Assembly: GCA_964610745.1 (NCBI GenBank)
Contig: CAZSYL010000016.1
Location: 1-64,000, forward strand
DNA from: SHLQ01 sp964610745
Lineage (GTDB): Bacteria > Actinomycetota > Acidimicrobiia > Acidimicrobiales > SHLQ01
Length of the DNA stretch: 64,000 nucleotides
Reading direction: 5' to 3'
The position numbers were made by a program, and so were the translations under genes. Below the pieces are notes generated by a model that saw only the letters and a program-made list of their open reading frames with translations, had not been told where the DNA came from and ran no database searches. Shown here piece by piece: positions 1 to 9,008 of the stretch (within the stretch, counting starts at the first letter, position 1; every line of letters begins with the position of its first letter).

Positions 1-1151
1 CCGGTCTCGCCGACAATGGCAACCGACGCGGCTGCCGGAATGCTCACGGAGACGTCGTGTAGAACCTGTCCGCCCACCCGATACGAGAAGTCGACCGAAT
101 CCAATTCGACCTCCGGGGCTGCATGGTCGAGTTCGATACCGGGGTTTGCTTCGACGACCTCGATCGGAATATCGAACATGTGAAGGATCTTCGACCATCC
201 AGCGAGTGCCGTCTGAGTCTGGTCGAGCACTTCCCCGAGTTGGCTGATTGGAGCGATCAGGATCGTGACGAGCAACAGGAAGGCCGTTGCTTCGCCGGCG
301 CTCAAGGTGTCGGGGCCGAGCAGAATGCCGACCACGACCACGGCTCCAGTTGCCAATCCGCCGAAGAAGTCCATCGTCGGGGCCAGAACCGAGAAGAACT
401 TGTGTGCATTGGTCTGCGAGGTAACCAGTGCCTGGTTCGCATTCTCGAGCCGATCGGCGACCTCACGCTGATATCCGTAAGCGCGAATCGTCGCCGCTCC
501 AGAAACGGCCTCGGATGTTCGCCCAATCGTGTTCGCCGTCTTGGTCCGAACGTCGTTGTAAGCCCGGAGTTGTCGGGCCTGAACGGACCGCAGAATTGGC
601 AGAAGTGGGATGTAGACGATGATCGTGAGCACCGCGAGCTGCCAGCTGTAGAACGTCATGACTCCGAGCGTTCCAATGATGAGTGCAGAGTTGGTCATCC
701 ACGCAAGGGCGCCCCATTGAGCAAACAGAGCGAGCGTCTCGACATCGCTCGTGACTCGAGCCGTCAGCACTCCCTTCTTGGACGCTGTGTGCTCGGCAAG
801 ACTGAGGCGCTGAATGTGGGCAAAGGTTCGAACGCGGGTCGCAGTGAGGGTGTTCTCAGCGGTCAGGATCACCCGCTTGTAGGTCACTGTCGTCAAGAGA
901 TAGATGATGACGATCAGTATTCCGGCGGCGATCGTGGCACGGATGATGAAACCCACATCGACTGGATCAGCCTGAAAGCCACGGTCGATCGCCAACTGGA
1001 TCAGCACAGGAAGCACCAGCCGAGCAGCGGCGCTCAACAATGCAAAACCAATCGTTACGCCGAGTCCCTCGCGAAGTTCTGGGCTCGATCGCCAAGCTCG
1101 TCTGAGTGTTTCGAGTGCCGGTGGCTGATCTTCGTCGAGGAGCTCAGCCAT
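1..1151 (-). CDS. ABC transporter permease/ATPase, half-transporter (3' end outside window)
   Basis: One half of an ABC exporter, fused membrane domain and ATPase. Translating from the ATG at 1151 gives about 383 residues before the window edge: a hydrophobic transmembrane domain with a segment of the GAATIRAYGYQ type, typical of exporter intracellular loops, then the start of the nucleotide-binding domain, ending inside the Walker A motif (IVGETG). Signature and Walker B motifs lie outside the window. The start overlaps the stop of the upstream ABC gene by 8 bases, so the two are translationally coupled and probably form a heterodimer. Substrate (drug, lipid or peptide) cannot be read from sequence. 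Confidence 0.9.
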   Translation of the reverse strand, partial: MAELLDEDQPPALETLRRAWRSSPELREGLGVTIGFALLSAAARLVLPVLIQLAIDRGFQADPVDVGFIIRATIAAGILIVIIYLLTTVTYKRVILTAENTLTATRVRTFAHIQRLSLAEHTASKKGVLTARVTSDVETLALFAQWGALAWMTNSALIIGTLGVMTFYSWQLAVLTIIVYIPLLPILRSVQARQLRAYNDVRTKTANTIGRTSEAVSGAATIRAYGYQREVADRLENANQALVTSQTNAHKFFSVLAPTMDFFGGLATGAVVVVGILLGPDTLSAGEATAFLLLVTILIAPISQLGEVLDQTQTALAGWSKILHMFDIPIEVVEANPGIELDHAAPEVELDSVDFSYRVGGQVLHDVSVSIPAAASVAIVGET

Positions 1152-2877
1152 GGTCGTCCTCGTACGCTTGAACGAGGACTCGATATCCCTCGTGGGCCAG
1201 CAACTCATCATGAGTTCCGGTTGCAACGATTCGCCCGCCGGCAAGATACGCGACCCGGTCCGCAAGTGCGATCGTCGATAACCGGTGAGCGACCATCAGC
1301 ACCGTCATCTCCGCCGAATCGAGCCCCTCGAGGATCTCGGCCTCCACGCTCGGATCGAGCGCCGAGGTCGCATCATCTGCGAGCAGTAGCGCCGGTCGAC
1401 GGTAGATGGCACGGGCGAGCGCGATTCGTTGTCGTTGACCGCCCGACAATGTCACACCACGCTCACCCACAACCGTGCCGTAACCATCTGGAGTTTCGAC
1501 GATGAATTCATGTGCACGAGCTGTTCGGGCCGCAGCCTCAACGAACTCTCTCTCGTCTAGTTCGCCCATCGTGATGTTGTGCTCAATCGATTCGGCAAAG
1601 AGAAAGCTCTCCTGAAACACCACACCCAACCGTTCAGCGCGAGCTGCGGCCTTGAGCTCGCTAAAGGGCACGTCGTCGAGCGAGACACTCCCGTGCGATG
1701 GTTCGATGAGCCCAGCGGCCAGCTCGATCAGGGTCGTCTTTCCAGATCCGGTCGCACCGACCAACGCGACGTTCTCCCCTGCTTCAACCTTCAGGCTGAG
1801 GCCGTCGAGCACGACATGATCTCCGTGACGGAACGAAACGTCATCAAACCCAAGTTCGAGCGGTCCGTCAGCCAGCTCGTCGATGTTCCCCTCCCGCACC
1901 TCAGGACTCGGGAGATCGAGGACGCCATCGATCCGTTCAAGCGCAACCACCGACGGCGGCATCGACTGGAGGAAGAAGCCGAGCACGCGGATCGGGAGTG
2001 CGAGCACGCTGAAGAGCGATAGCGCGCCGATTAGGTCGCCCGTCGTCACGGTGCCTGACTCGACCAAACCTGCGCCGAGAAGCAGCAACACGACAATGCC
2101 GATCTCGGGCAACGTCTGCAGCAACGGTTCATAGACAGCACGAAAATTGCCGAGGACGAGGCGCTTGGCGCGAAGATCGCCAGCAGCCAGCTCCATTCGA
2201 GCAATCTCGGCATCGGTTCGACCAAGCGTCTTTATGACCATGACTCCGTCGAAGCTCTCGTGTGCCACGCCGGTAACTTCGGCGACCGCATGTTGCACCT
2301 CTGCCGCGGGCCCAGCCACCTTCTTCGAATACGACTGATTGATCGCAAACAAAAGCGGCAAGAGAACAAAGGCAACCAGGCCAAAGAGCGGATGGAGAAA
2401 CGTCAGGTTGATCACGGCCAGGACACCCAGGACCACGGTCGCGACGGCAAAGGCAACCGGCTTGAGGACCGTCGCGGCAACGACGAGGTCATTGTCGGCG
2501 TGAGCCAGCAACTTGCCCGTCGAGTTGCTGCGATGGAAGCTGAGCGGCTGATCTAGATACTGCGCATAGAGCTGTGAACGCCAAGAGCCTTGCGTACGGT
2601 ATTCAGCCATTGCCAGGAAGTACCGACGAACCACCGCTCCGAGTCCTCGAAGGAGCGCGATACCAAAGATCAAGAAGAAGCCGAAGGCGAGCTGACCGTT
2701 CGTTACTCCCTCGACTGGACCAGTCCCATCTCCGAGCGCGGGAATGATGAGGTTGTCGGTGACCCAACCAATGGCTCGACTAAGCGCGACGACGGTGACC
2801 GCGAAGATGACCGCCCCGGTGATGGCTATGGCATGGGGAATTGGATGCAGCGCAAAGCTACGGCCGATCAGCCGCAT
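1144..2877 (-). CDS. ABC transporter permease/ATPase, half-transporter with non-canonical catalytic Asp
   Basis: Type I ABC exporter half of 577 residues from the ATG at 2877; the frame stays open upstream but would run into folD, so the ATG just after the folD stop is preferred. Six hydrophobic segments fill the N-terminal 330 residues. The ATPase domain has Walker A GATGSGKT near residue 374, signature LSGGQRQR near 477, Walker B LLLAD followed by D (DDATSALD, about residue 502) and the H-loop AHRLST. The residue after the Walker B Asp is normally Glu. Asp there is known from the degenerate site of heterodimeric exporters such as TM287/288, which fits pairing with the overlapping downstream half-transporter. 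Confidence 0.9.
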   Translation of the reverse strand: MRLIGRSFALHPIPHAIAITGAVIFAVTVVALSRAIGWVTDNLIIPALGDGTGPVEGVTNGQLAFGFFLIFGIALLRGLGAVVRRYFLAMAEYRTQGSWRSQLYAQYLDQPLSFHRSNSTGKLLAHADNDLVVAATVLKPVAFAVATVVLGVLAVINLTFLHPLFGLVAFVLLPLLFAINQSYSKKVAGPAAEVQHAVAEVTGVAHESFDGVMVIKTLGRTDAEIARMELAAGDLRAKRLVLGNFRAVYEPLLQTLPEIGIVVLLLLGAGLVESGTVTTGDLIGALSLFSVLALPIRVLGFFLQSMPPSVVALERIDGVLDLPSPEVREGNIDELADGPLELGFDDVSFRHGDHVVLDGLSLKVEAGENVALVGATGSGKTTLIELAAGLIEPSHGSVSLDDVPFSELKAAARAERLGVVFQESFLFAESIEHNITMGELDEREFVEAAARTARAHEFIVETPDGYGTVVGERGVTLSGGQRQRIALARAIYRRPALLLADDATSALDPSVEAEILEGLDSAEMTVLMVAHRLSTIALADRVAYLAGGRIVATGTHDELLAHEGYRVLVQAYEDDHG

Positions 2878-2903
2878 GCCTCTACGCAGGGTAGATGCCT
2901 CGG

Positions 2904-3761
2904 TCAGGGCTGGGCTCGTTCGGCGACGGCCACGGTGTTGGCGAGCAACATCGCGACCGTAAGGGGGCCAACGCCGCCTAGCCGAGGGGTGATCCACGAC
3001 GCGACTTCACCAACATCCTCGTTGACGTCCGGGAGCAATTTCTTCCCCTCCCAGCTGATCCCGCCGCTGACGACGACGGCGCCGGGCTTGACCATCTCTT
3101 TCGTGATCGTGCCGGGCCGACCGACCGCGGCGATAACGATGTCGGCTTCTCTGGTGTACTCGGCAATGTCAGGAACACCGGTGTGAACAACGGTCGTTGC
3201 GGCGTTCGCCCCTTGTTGCTTGGTCGTCATCAGCAGCGCCATAGGTCGCCCGAGCGTCGTGCCTCGACCGACGACGACGACGTTCTTGCCAGCGACGTCG
3301 ATGTCATAGAACTTGAGCATCTCGATGATGCCTGCTGGCGTGCACGGAAGCGGACCTGGCTCTTGAAGGACCAGTTTGCCGAGGTTCTCAGGATGTAGCC
3401 CGTCTGCGTCCTTCGCAGGGTCGATCAGCGCGAGTGCCTCGGCAGCGTCGAAGCCGTCCGGCAACGGCAGCTGAAGGATGTAGCCGTGGACGTTCGGGTC
3501 AGCATTGAACTCGTTCAGAGCATCGACCAAGGCCGCTTGACCTGCATCGGCAGGAATTTCCTTGTGGTGCGATGCAATGCCCACAGCTTCACATGTCTCG
3601 TGCTTCTTTTTGACATACGAAGCCGACGGACCATCGTCGCCGACCAGGATGGTCCCCAGGCCAACCGTGATGCCCTTCGCGTGCAACTCTTGGACTCGGG
3701 TCTGGACGTCGGCAAGAACGGCTTCGGCCACCGGGCCACCGGCAAGAAACTGTGCGGTCAT
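2904..3761 (-). CDS. folD: Bifunctional methylenetetrahydrofolate dehydrogenase / methenyltetrahydrofolate cyclohydrolase
   Basis: Cytoplasmic enzyme of one-carbon metabolism interconverting methylene-, methenyl- and 10-formyl-tetrahydrofolate with NADP. 285 residues, the usual family length. Seen: YVKKKHE with the catalytic Lys, the LQLPLP motif, PCTPAGI, a Rossmann motif VVVGRGTTLGRP, and GGVGPLT near the C-terminus. The usual DVGI stretch is VSGGIS here, a variation on the cofactor side. The ATG at 3761 begins MTAQFLAGG and has GGGAGG about a dozen bases upstream, so it is preferred over an in-frame start at 3806. It lies 26 bases before the ABC exporter start and could be co-transcribed. 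10-formyl-THF feeds PurN and PurH, encoded about 7 kb away. Confidence 0.95.
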   Translation of the reverse strand: MTAQFLAGGPVAEAVLADVQTRVQELHAKGITVGLGTILVGDDGPSASYVKKKHETCEAVGIASHHKEIPADAGQAALVDALNEFNADPNVHGYILQLPLPDGFDAAEALALIDPAKDADGLHPENLGKLVLQEPGPLPCTPAGIIEMLKFYDIDVAGKNVVVVGRGTTLGRPMALLMTTKQQGANAATTVVHTGVPDIAEYTREADIVIAAVGRPGTITKEMVKPGAVVVSGGISWEGKKLLPDVNEDVGEVASWITPRLGGVGPLTVAMLLANTVAVAERAQP

Positions 3762-3896
3762 GGCGAGCAATCTACCGCCTCCCACCAGCCACCAGCCCGG
3801 ATTCACGCCGCCCTGGCGTCTGAATCCAAAACTTCTTACCGATGCTGTGGCGCTAACGCGCAGTCATTGCAAGACTGGCCAACAGATCGCGCTTGA

Positions 3897-4553
3897 TTGG
3901 TTGCGCTTTCGCCCCCGCAGCAAGGCCCCGCAAGATTGTCCTCACCCCGCTTGAAATCGTTCGCAGTTGGCGTCGTCGCTGCGGTGGTCCTCACGTTTTT
4001 CGTGCGGCGAATTTTCGGCGACGAAACCTTCATCTGCGACGGATCCGAGTGCACGCTCGGCTCTGGGCCTCGCTGGTTACTGACCGGCGTGGCCTTCTTC
4101 GGCCCATTTCTCGCTGTGGCCGGATTCCGATGGAGCGAAATGCTCGAACGTCGAGGGCGTCTCGCGCCTGAGGCGAAATGGCAAATCCCTGATGCCGAAC
4201 AGATCCTCGAGATAGTGACGGTCATCCTCGCTGGCCTTCTGACCTACTGGCTGGTTCTCAACGGTCCCTCGACCGAACTTGTCGAAGGCGGCCGTCTAAA
4301 CGGCTGGGCGAACGATGTTCGCAACTTCCGCCGAGAAGAGGGCACTCCCGAGACCGAACTCGTCCCGTCTCGACTGACCTGGTTCATCATCGGAGGGCTC
4401 TTATCGGTCCCATTCCTCTTCAGCTTTGGATCGATGATCGGACGCGAGTGGTTCGGCCGTCGCCGCCGCAAGGGACATTCCCTCGACGACGAAGACGACT
4501 TCGATTCCACAGACGATGATGAGGGCGAGATCTTCGAGCTCGGCGAGGGCTAA
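3897..4553 (+). CDS. Hypothetical membrane protein with acidic C-terminal tail
   Basis: No family recognised. About 205-218 residues depending on the start. Four hydrophobic stretches: SFAVGVVAAVVLTFFV near the N-terminus, WLLTGVAFFGPFLAVAG, IVTVILAGLLTYWLV, and LTWFIIGGLLSVPFLFSFG. After the last comes a basic patch (GRRRRKG) and a highly acidic tail rich in DDED, suggesting a cytosolic tail. No ATG is available before the first membrane segment; TTG codons at 3897, 3936 or 3951 are candidate starts, and 3936 has AAGG upstream. It is the only plus-strand gene between folD and icd, so it is probably transcribed alone. Confidence 0.65.
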   Translation: MVALSPPQQGPARLSSPRLKSFAVGVVAAVVLTFFVRRIFGDETFICDGSECTLGSGPRWLLTGVAFFGPFLAVAGFRWSEMLERRGRLAPEAKWQIPDAEQILEIVTVILAGLLTYWLVLNGPSTELVEGGRLNGWANDVRNFRREEGTPETELVPSRLTWFIIGGLLSVPFLFSFGSMIGREWFGRRRRKGHSLDDEDDFDSTDDDEGEIFELGEG

Positions 4554-4572
4554 GAAGAACTGACCGAGTGCT

Positions 4573-6798
4573 CTAGATCGACGCGATGATTTCGTTGAGC
4601 GTTTGACTTGGACGCATGGCAGCGCGTCCAAGTTCGAGATCTGGCGCGTAGTAGCCACCGATGTCCATTGGCGTTCCCTGCACATCGATGAGCTCGGCGG
4701 CGACCGTTGCTTCGGCTGCGACGAGCTGTTCGGCAACCGGGCCGAATTTCGCCGCAAGATCGGCGTCGTTCGTTTGGGCTGCGAGTGCCTCGGCCCAGTA
4801 GGTCGCTAGGTAAAAGTGACTACCACGGTTGTCGAGCTCGTTCACCTTGCGGCTCGGCGACTTGCCCTCGTCGAGGAACTTTTCGGTCGCCGCATCGAGT
4901 GCGTTACCGAGAACCTTCGCAGCGTTGTTGCCAGTGGTTTCGGAAAGATGCTCGAACGAGACGGCCAGAGCAAGGAACTCGCCGAGCGAATCCCACCGGA
5001 GATGGTTTTCCTTCTCGAACTGCTGCACGTGCTTTGGAGCGGATCCACCAGCACCGGTTTCGAAGAGGCCGCCCCCGTTCATGAGGGGCACGATCGACAG
5101 CATCTTGGCGCTCGTTCCGAGCTCGAGGATTGGGAAAAGGTCGGTGAGGTAGTCCCGCAGCACGTTGCCCGTCACCGAGATGGTGTTCTCGCCACGCTTG
5201 ACCCGATCGAGGGTGTACGCGGTCGCGTCAGCGACGTTCTTGATATGAATCTCGAGACCATCGGTGTCGAGGTCATCGAGGTACTCGTTGACTTTGGTGA
5301 TGAGCTCGGCATCGTGAGCTCGAGCCTCGTCGAGCCAGAAGACCGCCGGCCAACCAGTGGCCCTCGCCCGGTTCACCCCGAGCTTTACCCAGTCCTGAAT
5401 TGGTGCGTCCTTGACCTGACCCATGCGCCAAATATCACCAGCACCCACGGTGTGCTCAAAGACCGTTTCGCCGCCGCCATCGACGACGCGAACCGTGCCA
5501 GGACTCTCGATCTCAAAGGTCTTATCGTGCGAACCGTATTCTTCGGCCTTCTGAGCCATCAGGCCAACGTTGGGGACGGTGCCCATCGTGGTTGGATCGA
5601 AGGCGCCGTTCGCTTTGTTGAACTCGATGGTCGCGTCGTACAGCGCGGCATAGCTGCTGTCGGGGATAACAGCTTTGGTGTCTTGAAGTTCGCCGGCCTT
5701 GTTCCACATCTGTCCCGAGGTGCGAATCATTGCGGGCATAGACGCATCGACGATCACGTCGCTTGGCACATGCAAATTCGTGATCCCCTTGTCGGAGTTC
5801 ACCATGGCAATGTCGGGGCCAGCTTCGTAGGCTGCCGCGATGTCAGCTTCGATCGCCGAGCGAACGTCGGCGGGCATCTCGTCGAGCGCAGCGAGCAAGT
5901 TCCCGAAGCCGTTGTTGACGTTCACACCAGCTGCATCGAGCGCGTCGCCATGTTTTGCAAACACATCTGCGAAGTACGCCTTGACGGCGTGACCAAAGAT
6001 GATCGGATCTGAGACCTTCATCATCGTTGCCTTCATGTGCAGCGAGAACAACACACCTTTGGCTTTTGCATCCGCGATTTCTGCTGCCAGGAACTTCTGC
6101 AGGGCCGCGACGTTCATGAACGTCGCATCGACCACCTCGCCGGCCAGCACGGGTACGGAATCCTTCAGCACGGTCACGGTTCCGTCCGCAGCGACGTGTT
6201 CGATGCGCAACGAACCTGCAGCGGAGATCGTGGTCGACAACTCATTCGAACGGAAGTCGTTCTCACCCATGGTCGACACATGAGAGGCAGAGGAGGCAGT
6301 CCACGCTCCCATCGAATGCGGGTTCTTCTGGGCGTACGCCTTCACCGCTCCTGGGGCACGTCGGTCCGAGTTTCCTTCGCGCAGCACCGGGTTAACTGCC
6401 GATCCCTTGATCCTGTCATATCGCGCTTTGTGATCAGCTTCTTCGTCGTTCGCCGGATCATCTGGGTAGTCCGGCAGGTCATAGCCCTTTGCCTGGAGTT
6501 CCTCGATTGCATCGCGGAGCTGCGGGATCGACGCCGAGATGTTCGGCAGCTTGATGATGTTGGCTTCCGGGGTCTTGGCGAGCTCTCCCAGCTGAGCGAG
6601 ATAGTCGGGGATCTGTTGCTCAGGAGTGAGGCGATCGCTGAACGTTGCGATGATGCGACCGGCAAGCGAGATATCGGCGGTGTCGACAGCGACACCTGCG
6701 GAGCTGGCAAACGCCTCGACGATCGGAAGGAAGGACAACGTGGCGAGAGCAGGGGCCTCGTCTGTCCAGGTGTAGATGATGGTGGGTGAATCGCTCAT
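4573..6798 (-). CDS. icd: NADP-dependent isocitrate dehydrogenase, monomeric type
   Basis: TCA-cycle enzyme converting isocitrate to 2-oxoglutarate and CO2 with reduction of NADP. The 741-residue length and sequence are those of the monomeric IDH family (about 740 residues), not the dimeric 400-residue type. Recognisable blocks: IIYTWTDEAPALATLSFLPI at the N-terminus, KLPNISASIPQL, NPVLREGNSDRRAP, and SMGENDFRSNE-type substrate-binding sequence (here STMGENDFRSNEL). The ATG at 6798 gives the canonical N-terminus. It is monocistronic by context: convergent with the upstream membrane-protein gene and separated by 160 bases from the next minus-strand gene. Together with sucCD at 19-21 kb it places two TCA steps in the window. 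Confidence 0.97.
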   Translation of the reverse strand: MSDSPTIIYTWTDEAPALATLSFLPIVEAFASSAGVAVDTADISLAGRIIATFSDRLTPEQQIPDYLAQLGELAKTPEANIIKLPNISASIPQLRDAIEELQAKGYDLPDYPDDPANDEEADHKARYDRIKGSAVNPVLREGNSDRRAPGAVKAYAQKNPHSMGAWTASSASHVSTMGENDFRSNELSTTISAAGSLRIEHVAADGTVTVLKDSVPVLAGEVVDATFMNVAALQKFLAAEIADAKAKGVLFSLHMKATMMKVSDPIIFGHAVKAYFADVFAKHGDALDAAGVNVNNGFGNLLAALDEMPADVRSAIEADIAAAYEAGPDIAMVNSDKGITNLHVPSDVIVDASMPAMIRTSGQMWNKAGELQDTKAVIPDSSYAALYDATIEFNKANGAFDPTTMGTVPNVGLMAQKAEEYGSHDKTFEIESPGTVRVVDGGGETVFEHTVGAGDIWRMGQVKDAPIQDWVKLGVNRARATGWPAVFWLDEARAHDAELITKVNEYLDDLDTDGLEIHIKNVADATAYTLDRVKRGENTISVTGNVLRDYLTDLFPILELGTSAKMLSIVPLMNGGGLFETGAGGSAPKHVQQFEKENHLRWDSLGEFLALAVSFEHLSETTGNNAAKVLGNALDAATEKFLDEGKSPSRKVNELDNRGSHFYLATYWAEALAAQTNDADLAAKFGPVAEQLVAAEATVAAELIDVQGTPMDIGGYYAPDLELGRAAMRPSQTLNEIIASI

Positions 6799-6959
6799 GT
6801 GTGCGAACGCCTTTGCTTGAGATTGAGGGTCGGCTCTGAGGTTACCGATCTCTGCGTCCTCTGCTGACGATTACGTCAACGAGTTCGCAGCTGTTTCGAA
6901 GAGGGGTATCGGCCTCCTCAATCCGTCGGTGCGCCGACCCGGTCGCGACGTTCGGGAAA

Positions 6960-7403
6960 TCAGTGCTTTTCGCGGTCTTCGGCGAGGGCTTGGTCGAGCG
7001 TGCGTCCGTCGTGAAGGGACCGGTCTCGGTTGAACCAGTCACCAGAGTCGATGCGGCGACCAGCCTCGGACATGTTCTGCGGAGCCCAGTAGACCCACAC
7101 TTCGGTGAGCTCACCGTCAACCTCTACCGACGTGCGACGTCGTTGGTAGAAACCCGGGTGTGACTCGATTCCATCACAGATTTCGAGGCCTTCTTGGGTC
7201 AGCTCGAAGACTTCCCCGATCACGGTGCCGACGCCTGGGAAAATACCGGGATAGTGCACGAAGGAGAACAGTTCGGCGTCGTGCAAAAGTCCGGGACGAG
7301 ATGACAGCACATGCTCTTCGATGTGCGCGTGATTGGCCGTATCAACCTCGAAACCCACCATTGGAGTGCGGAGCGTCCCGTAGACGAAGAGCGTGGCATC
7401 CAT
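6960..7403 (-). CDS. Gamma-glutamylcyclotransferase-like (AIG2/BtrG fold) protein
   Basis: Small single-domain protein of 147 residues. The N-terminus MDATLFVYGTLR carries the YGTLR substrate-loop motif of the gamma-glutamylcyclotransferase superfamily, and DGIESHPGFYQRR matches the conserved D..E..P..Y.R block containing the catalytic Glu. Family members cyclise gamma-glutamyl amines or peptides to 5-oxoproline; the real substrate here is unknown. In a mycothiol producer a role in thiol or peptide turnover is conceivable but speculative. Divergent from the DEAD-box helicase gene. Confidence 0.85.
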   Translation of the reverse strand: MDATLFVYGTLRTPMVGFEVDTANHAHIEEHVLSSRPGLLHDAELFSFVHYPGIFPGVGTVIGEVFELTQEGLEICDGIESHPGFYQRRRTSVEVDGELTEVWVYWAPQNMSEAGRRIDSGDWFNRDRSLHDGRTLDQALAEDREKH

Positions 7404-7532
7404 AGGTTCAAGCTAACGATCGACCACGCCTCTTGGCGCGCCCGTCACATGTCCACACGCAATTGGTTTGCGTCGGTAGGCTTGTTGGCTGCTCGTGTTC
7501 CGCGACGTGGGCCGACTGCCTTGGAGGCCACC

Positions 7533-8957
7533 GTGTCGAATTCTGACTTTGCAGGGCTTGGGGTACCCGACGACCTCGTCGAACGCCTCAACATCGAAGG
7601 CATTACTTCACCCTTTCCCATCCAGACCGCAACGATTCCGGATGCGCTCGCAGGAAAAGATGTGCTCGGACGTGCTCCAACCGGGTCCGGTAAGACCCTC
7701 GCCTTTGGAATTCCGATGGTCGCACGCCTCAAAAAGGCACGCCCGCACAAGCCCACCGGTCTGATCCTCTCCCCCACTCGCGAACTCGCCGAGCAGATTC
7801 GTCGCGAGCTCGAACCTTTGGCCGAAGCGCGCAAGCGTTCGGTGCATGCTGTCTACGGCGGCGTTGGTTTCGGCGCACAGCGCAAAGCGCTGCAGCGCGG
7901 AGTCGACATGTTGGTCGCCTGTCCCGGTCGTCTCCTGGACCTGATCGATCAGGGCGAGGTCGATCTCGACCATGTCTCGTACGCTGTCGTTGACGAAGCG
8001 GACCGCATGGCCGACATGGGCTTCCTCCCGGTTGTCAAACGTCTGCTCGACCAGACGAACAAGGATCGCCAAACCGTCCTCTTCTCCGCGACGCTCGGCA
8101 AAGAGGTCAAGGTCCTCACCGATCGCTATCAGCGCAACGCAGTGACCCATGAGGTCGGTGAGAAGAAGCCCGACATGACCCGGATGAAGCACCGGTTCAT
8201 CCGTATCGACCGGACCGAGAAGGTTGCGCTCGCAGCCCATGAGGTTCGAACCCATGGCCAGTCGATCGTGTTTTGCCGCACCCGTCATGGTTCAGATCGC
8301 GTGGCTCGCCAGCTCAAGCGCTACGGCGTCAAGACCGGTGTTATCCACGGGCGCCGCACCCAGAATCAGCGAGACAACGCGCTCGCTGCCTTTGTCGACG
8401 GCAAGGTGCAAGTCCTAGTGGCGACCGACGTTGCGGCCCGCGGCATTCACGTCGATGGCGTCGATTGTGTCGTGCACTTTGATCCCCCCGAGGACGACAA
8501 GGCCTATACCCACCGTTCAGGGCGCACCGCTCGAGCTGGAGCTAGCGGCGTCGTCATTTCGTTCGTGACTTCGGAGGATCTGAAGGACACAAAGAAGCTG
8601 CAGCGCCAGATCGGTGTTCGATGCGAGTTTGAGGACCCAACTCCGACCAACGAGCTAAACCACGGTGAACCAATCGTGCAGCCCAAGCAGGGTGGCAAGG
8701 GCGGCGGCGGGGGCCAGAAACGAAACGGTGGCAAGGGCGGTGGCAAGAACCGAAACCGTGGCGGGCGCAGTAAGAACTCCAAGTCCGGTGGCGCCAAGAG
8801 CAACCGATCCAGCGGTGGATCAAAGAGCAGCGGCCAGAGCCGAGGCAAGAACGGCCAAGGCAAACCAAAGAACGCCAAAGGCGGAAAGCCCGGCAATCAA
8901 AGCGGAAACCAACGGCGCAATAACAAACAATCACGCAGCAAATCCCGCGCCCGCTAA
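7533..8957 (+). CDS. DEAD-box ATP-dependent RNA helicase with basic Gly-rich tail
   Basis: RNA helicase of 474 residues. All core motifs are visible in order: Q motif (FPIQ), motif I APTGSGKT, PTRELAEQI, motif II DEAD in VVDEADRMADMGF, motif III SAT, and motif VI HRSGRTARAG. Roughly the last 110 residues are almost only Gly, Lys, Arg, Asn, Ser and Gln, a disordered RNA-binding tail like those of RhlE/CsdA-type helicases. Start chosen as the GTG at 7533 because GGAGG sits at 7523-7527, five bases upstream, and the protein then begins at SNSDFAGLGVP; the longer open frame lacks such a site. Likely roles are RNA unwinding, ribosome assembly and cold adaptation. Confidence 0.93.
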   Translation: MSNSDFAGLGVPDDLVERLNIEGITSPFPIQTATIPDALAGKDVLGRAPTGSGKTLAFGIPMVARLKKARPHKPTGLILSPTRELAEQIRRELEPLAEARKRSVHAVYGGVGFGAQRKALQRGVDMLVACPGRLLDLIDQGEVDLDHVSYAVVDEADRMADMGFLPVVKRLLDQTNKDRQTVLFSATLGKEVKVLTDRYQRNAVTHEVGEKKPDMTRMKHRFIRIDRTEKVALAAHEVRTHGQSIVFCRTRHGSDRVARQLKRYGVKTGVIHGRRTQNQRDNALAAFVDGKVQVLVATDVAARGIHVDGVDCVVHFDPPEDDKAYTHRSGRTARAGASGVVISFVTSEDLKDTKKLQRQIGVRCEFEDPTPTNELNHGEPIVQPKQGGKGGGGGQKRNGGKGGGKNRNRGGRSKNSKSGGAKSNRSSGGSKSSGQSRGKNGQGKPKNAKGGKPGNQSGNQRRNNKQSRSKSRAR

Positions 8958-8962
8958 CAACC

Positions 8963-8988
8963 GGGGTCTGACCCGAATCGAAGGGTTG
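8963..8988 (+). repeat. Dispersed intergenic repeat, copy 1
   Basis: Starts GGGGTCTGACC and ends ATCGAAGGGTTG, sitting directly after the helicase stop. A near-identical copy (differing only in the 3-4 middle bases) is at 24222-24248, also intergenic. The function is unknown. Confidence 0.6.
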
Positions 8989-9008
8989 CGGTGATCGACG
9001 GTCGTTAT

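Noticed and set aside
4310..4320. GAACGATGTTC as an SOS box
   Set aside because: Only three bases separate the half-sites instead of four, and it lies inside a coding region.
4816..6012. Long plus-strand open frame opposite isocitrate dehydrogenase
   Set aside because: Antisense shadow of a high-GC gene; the minus-strand frame encodes a complete, conserved enzyme and the plus frame has no recognisable domain. The same applies to long antisense frames at 123-1505, 19605-20927 and 56585-57787.
8240..8260. GGTTCGAACCC resembling a tRNA T-loop; also at 50590
   Set aside because: Both sites lie inside well-supported coding regions and no cloverleaf can be drawn around them. I found no tRNA in the window.
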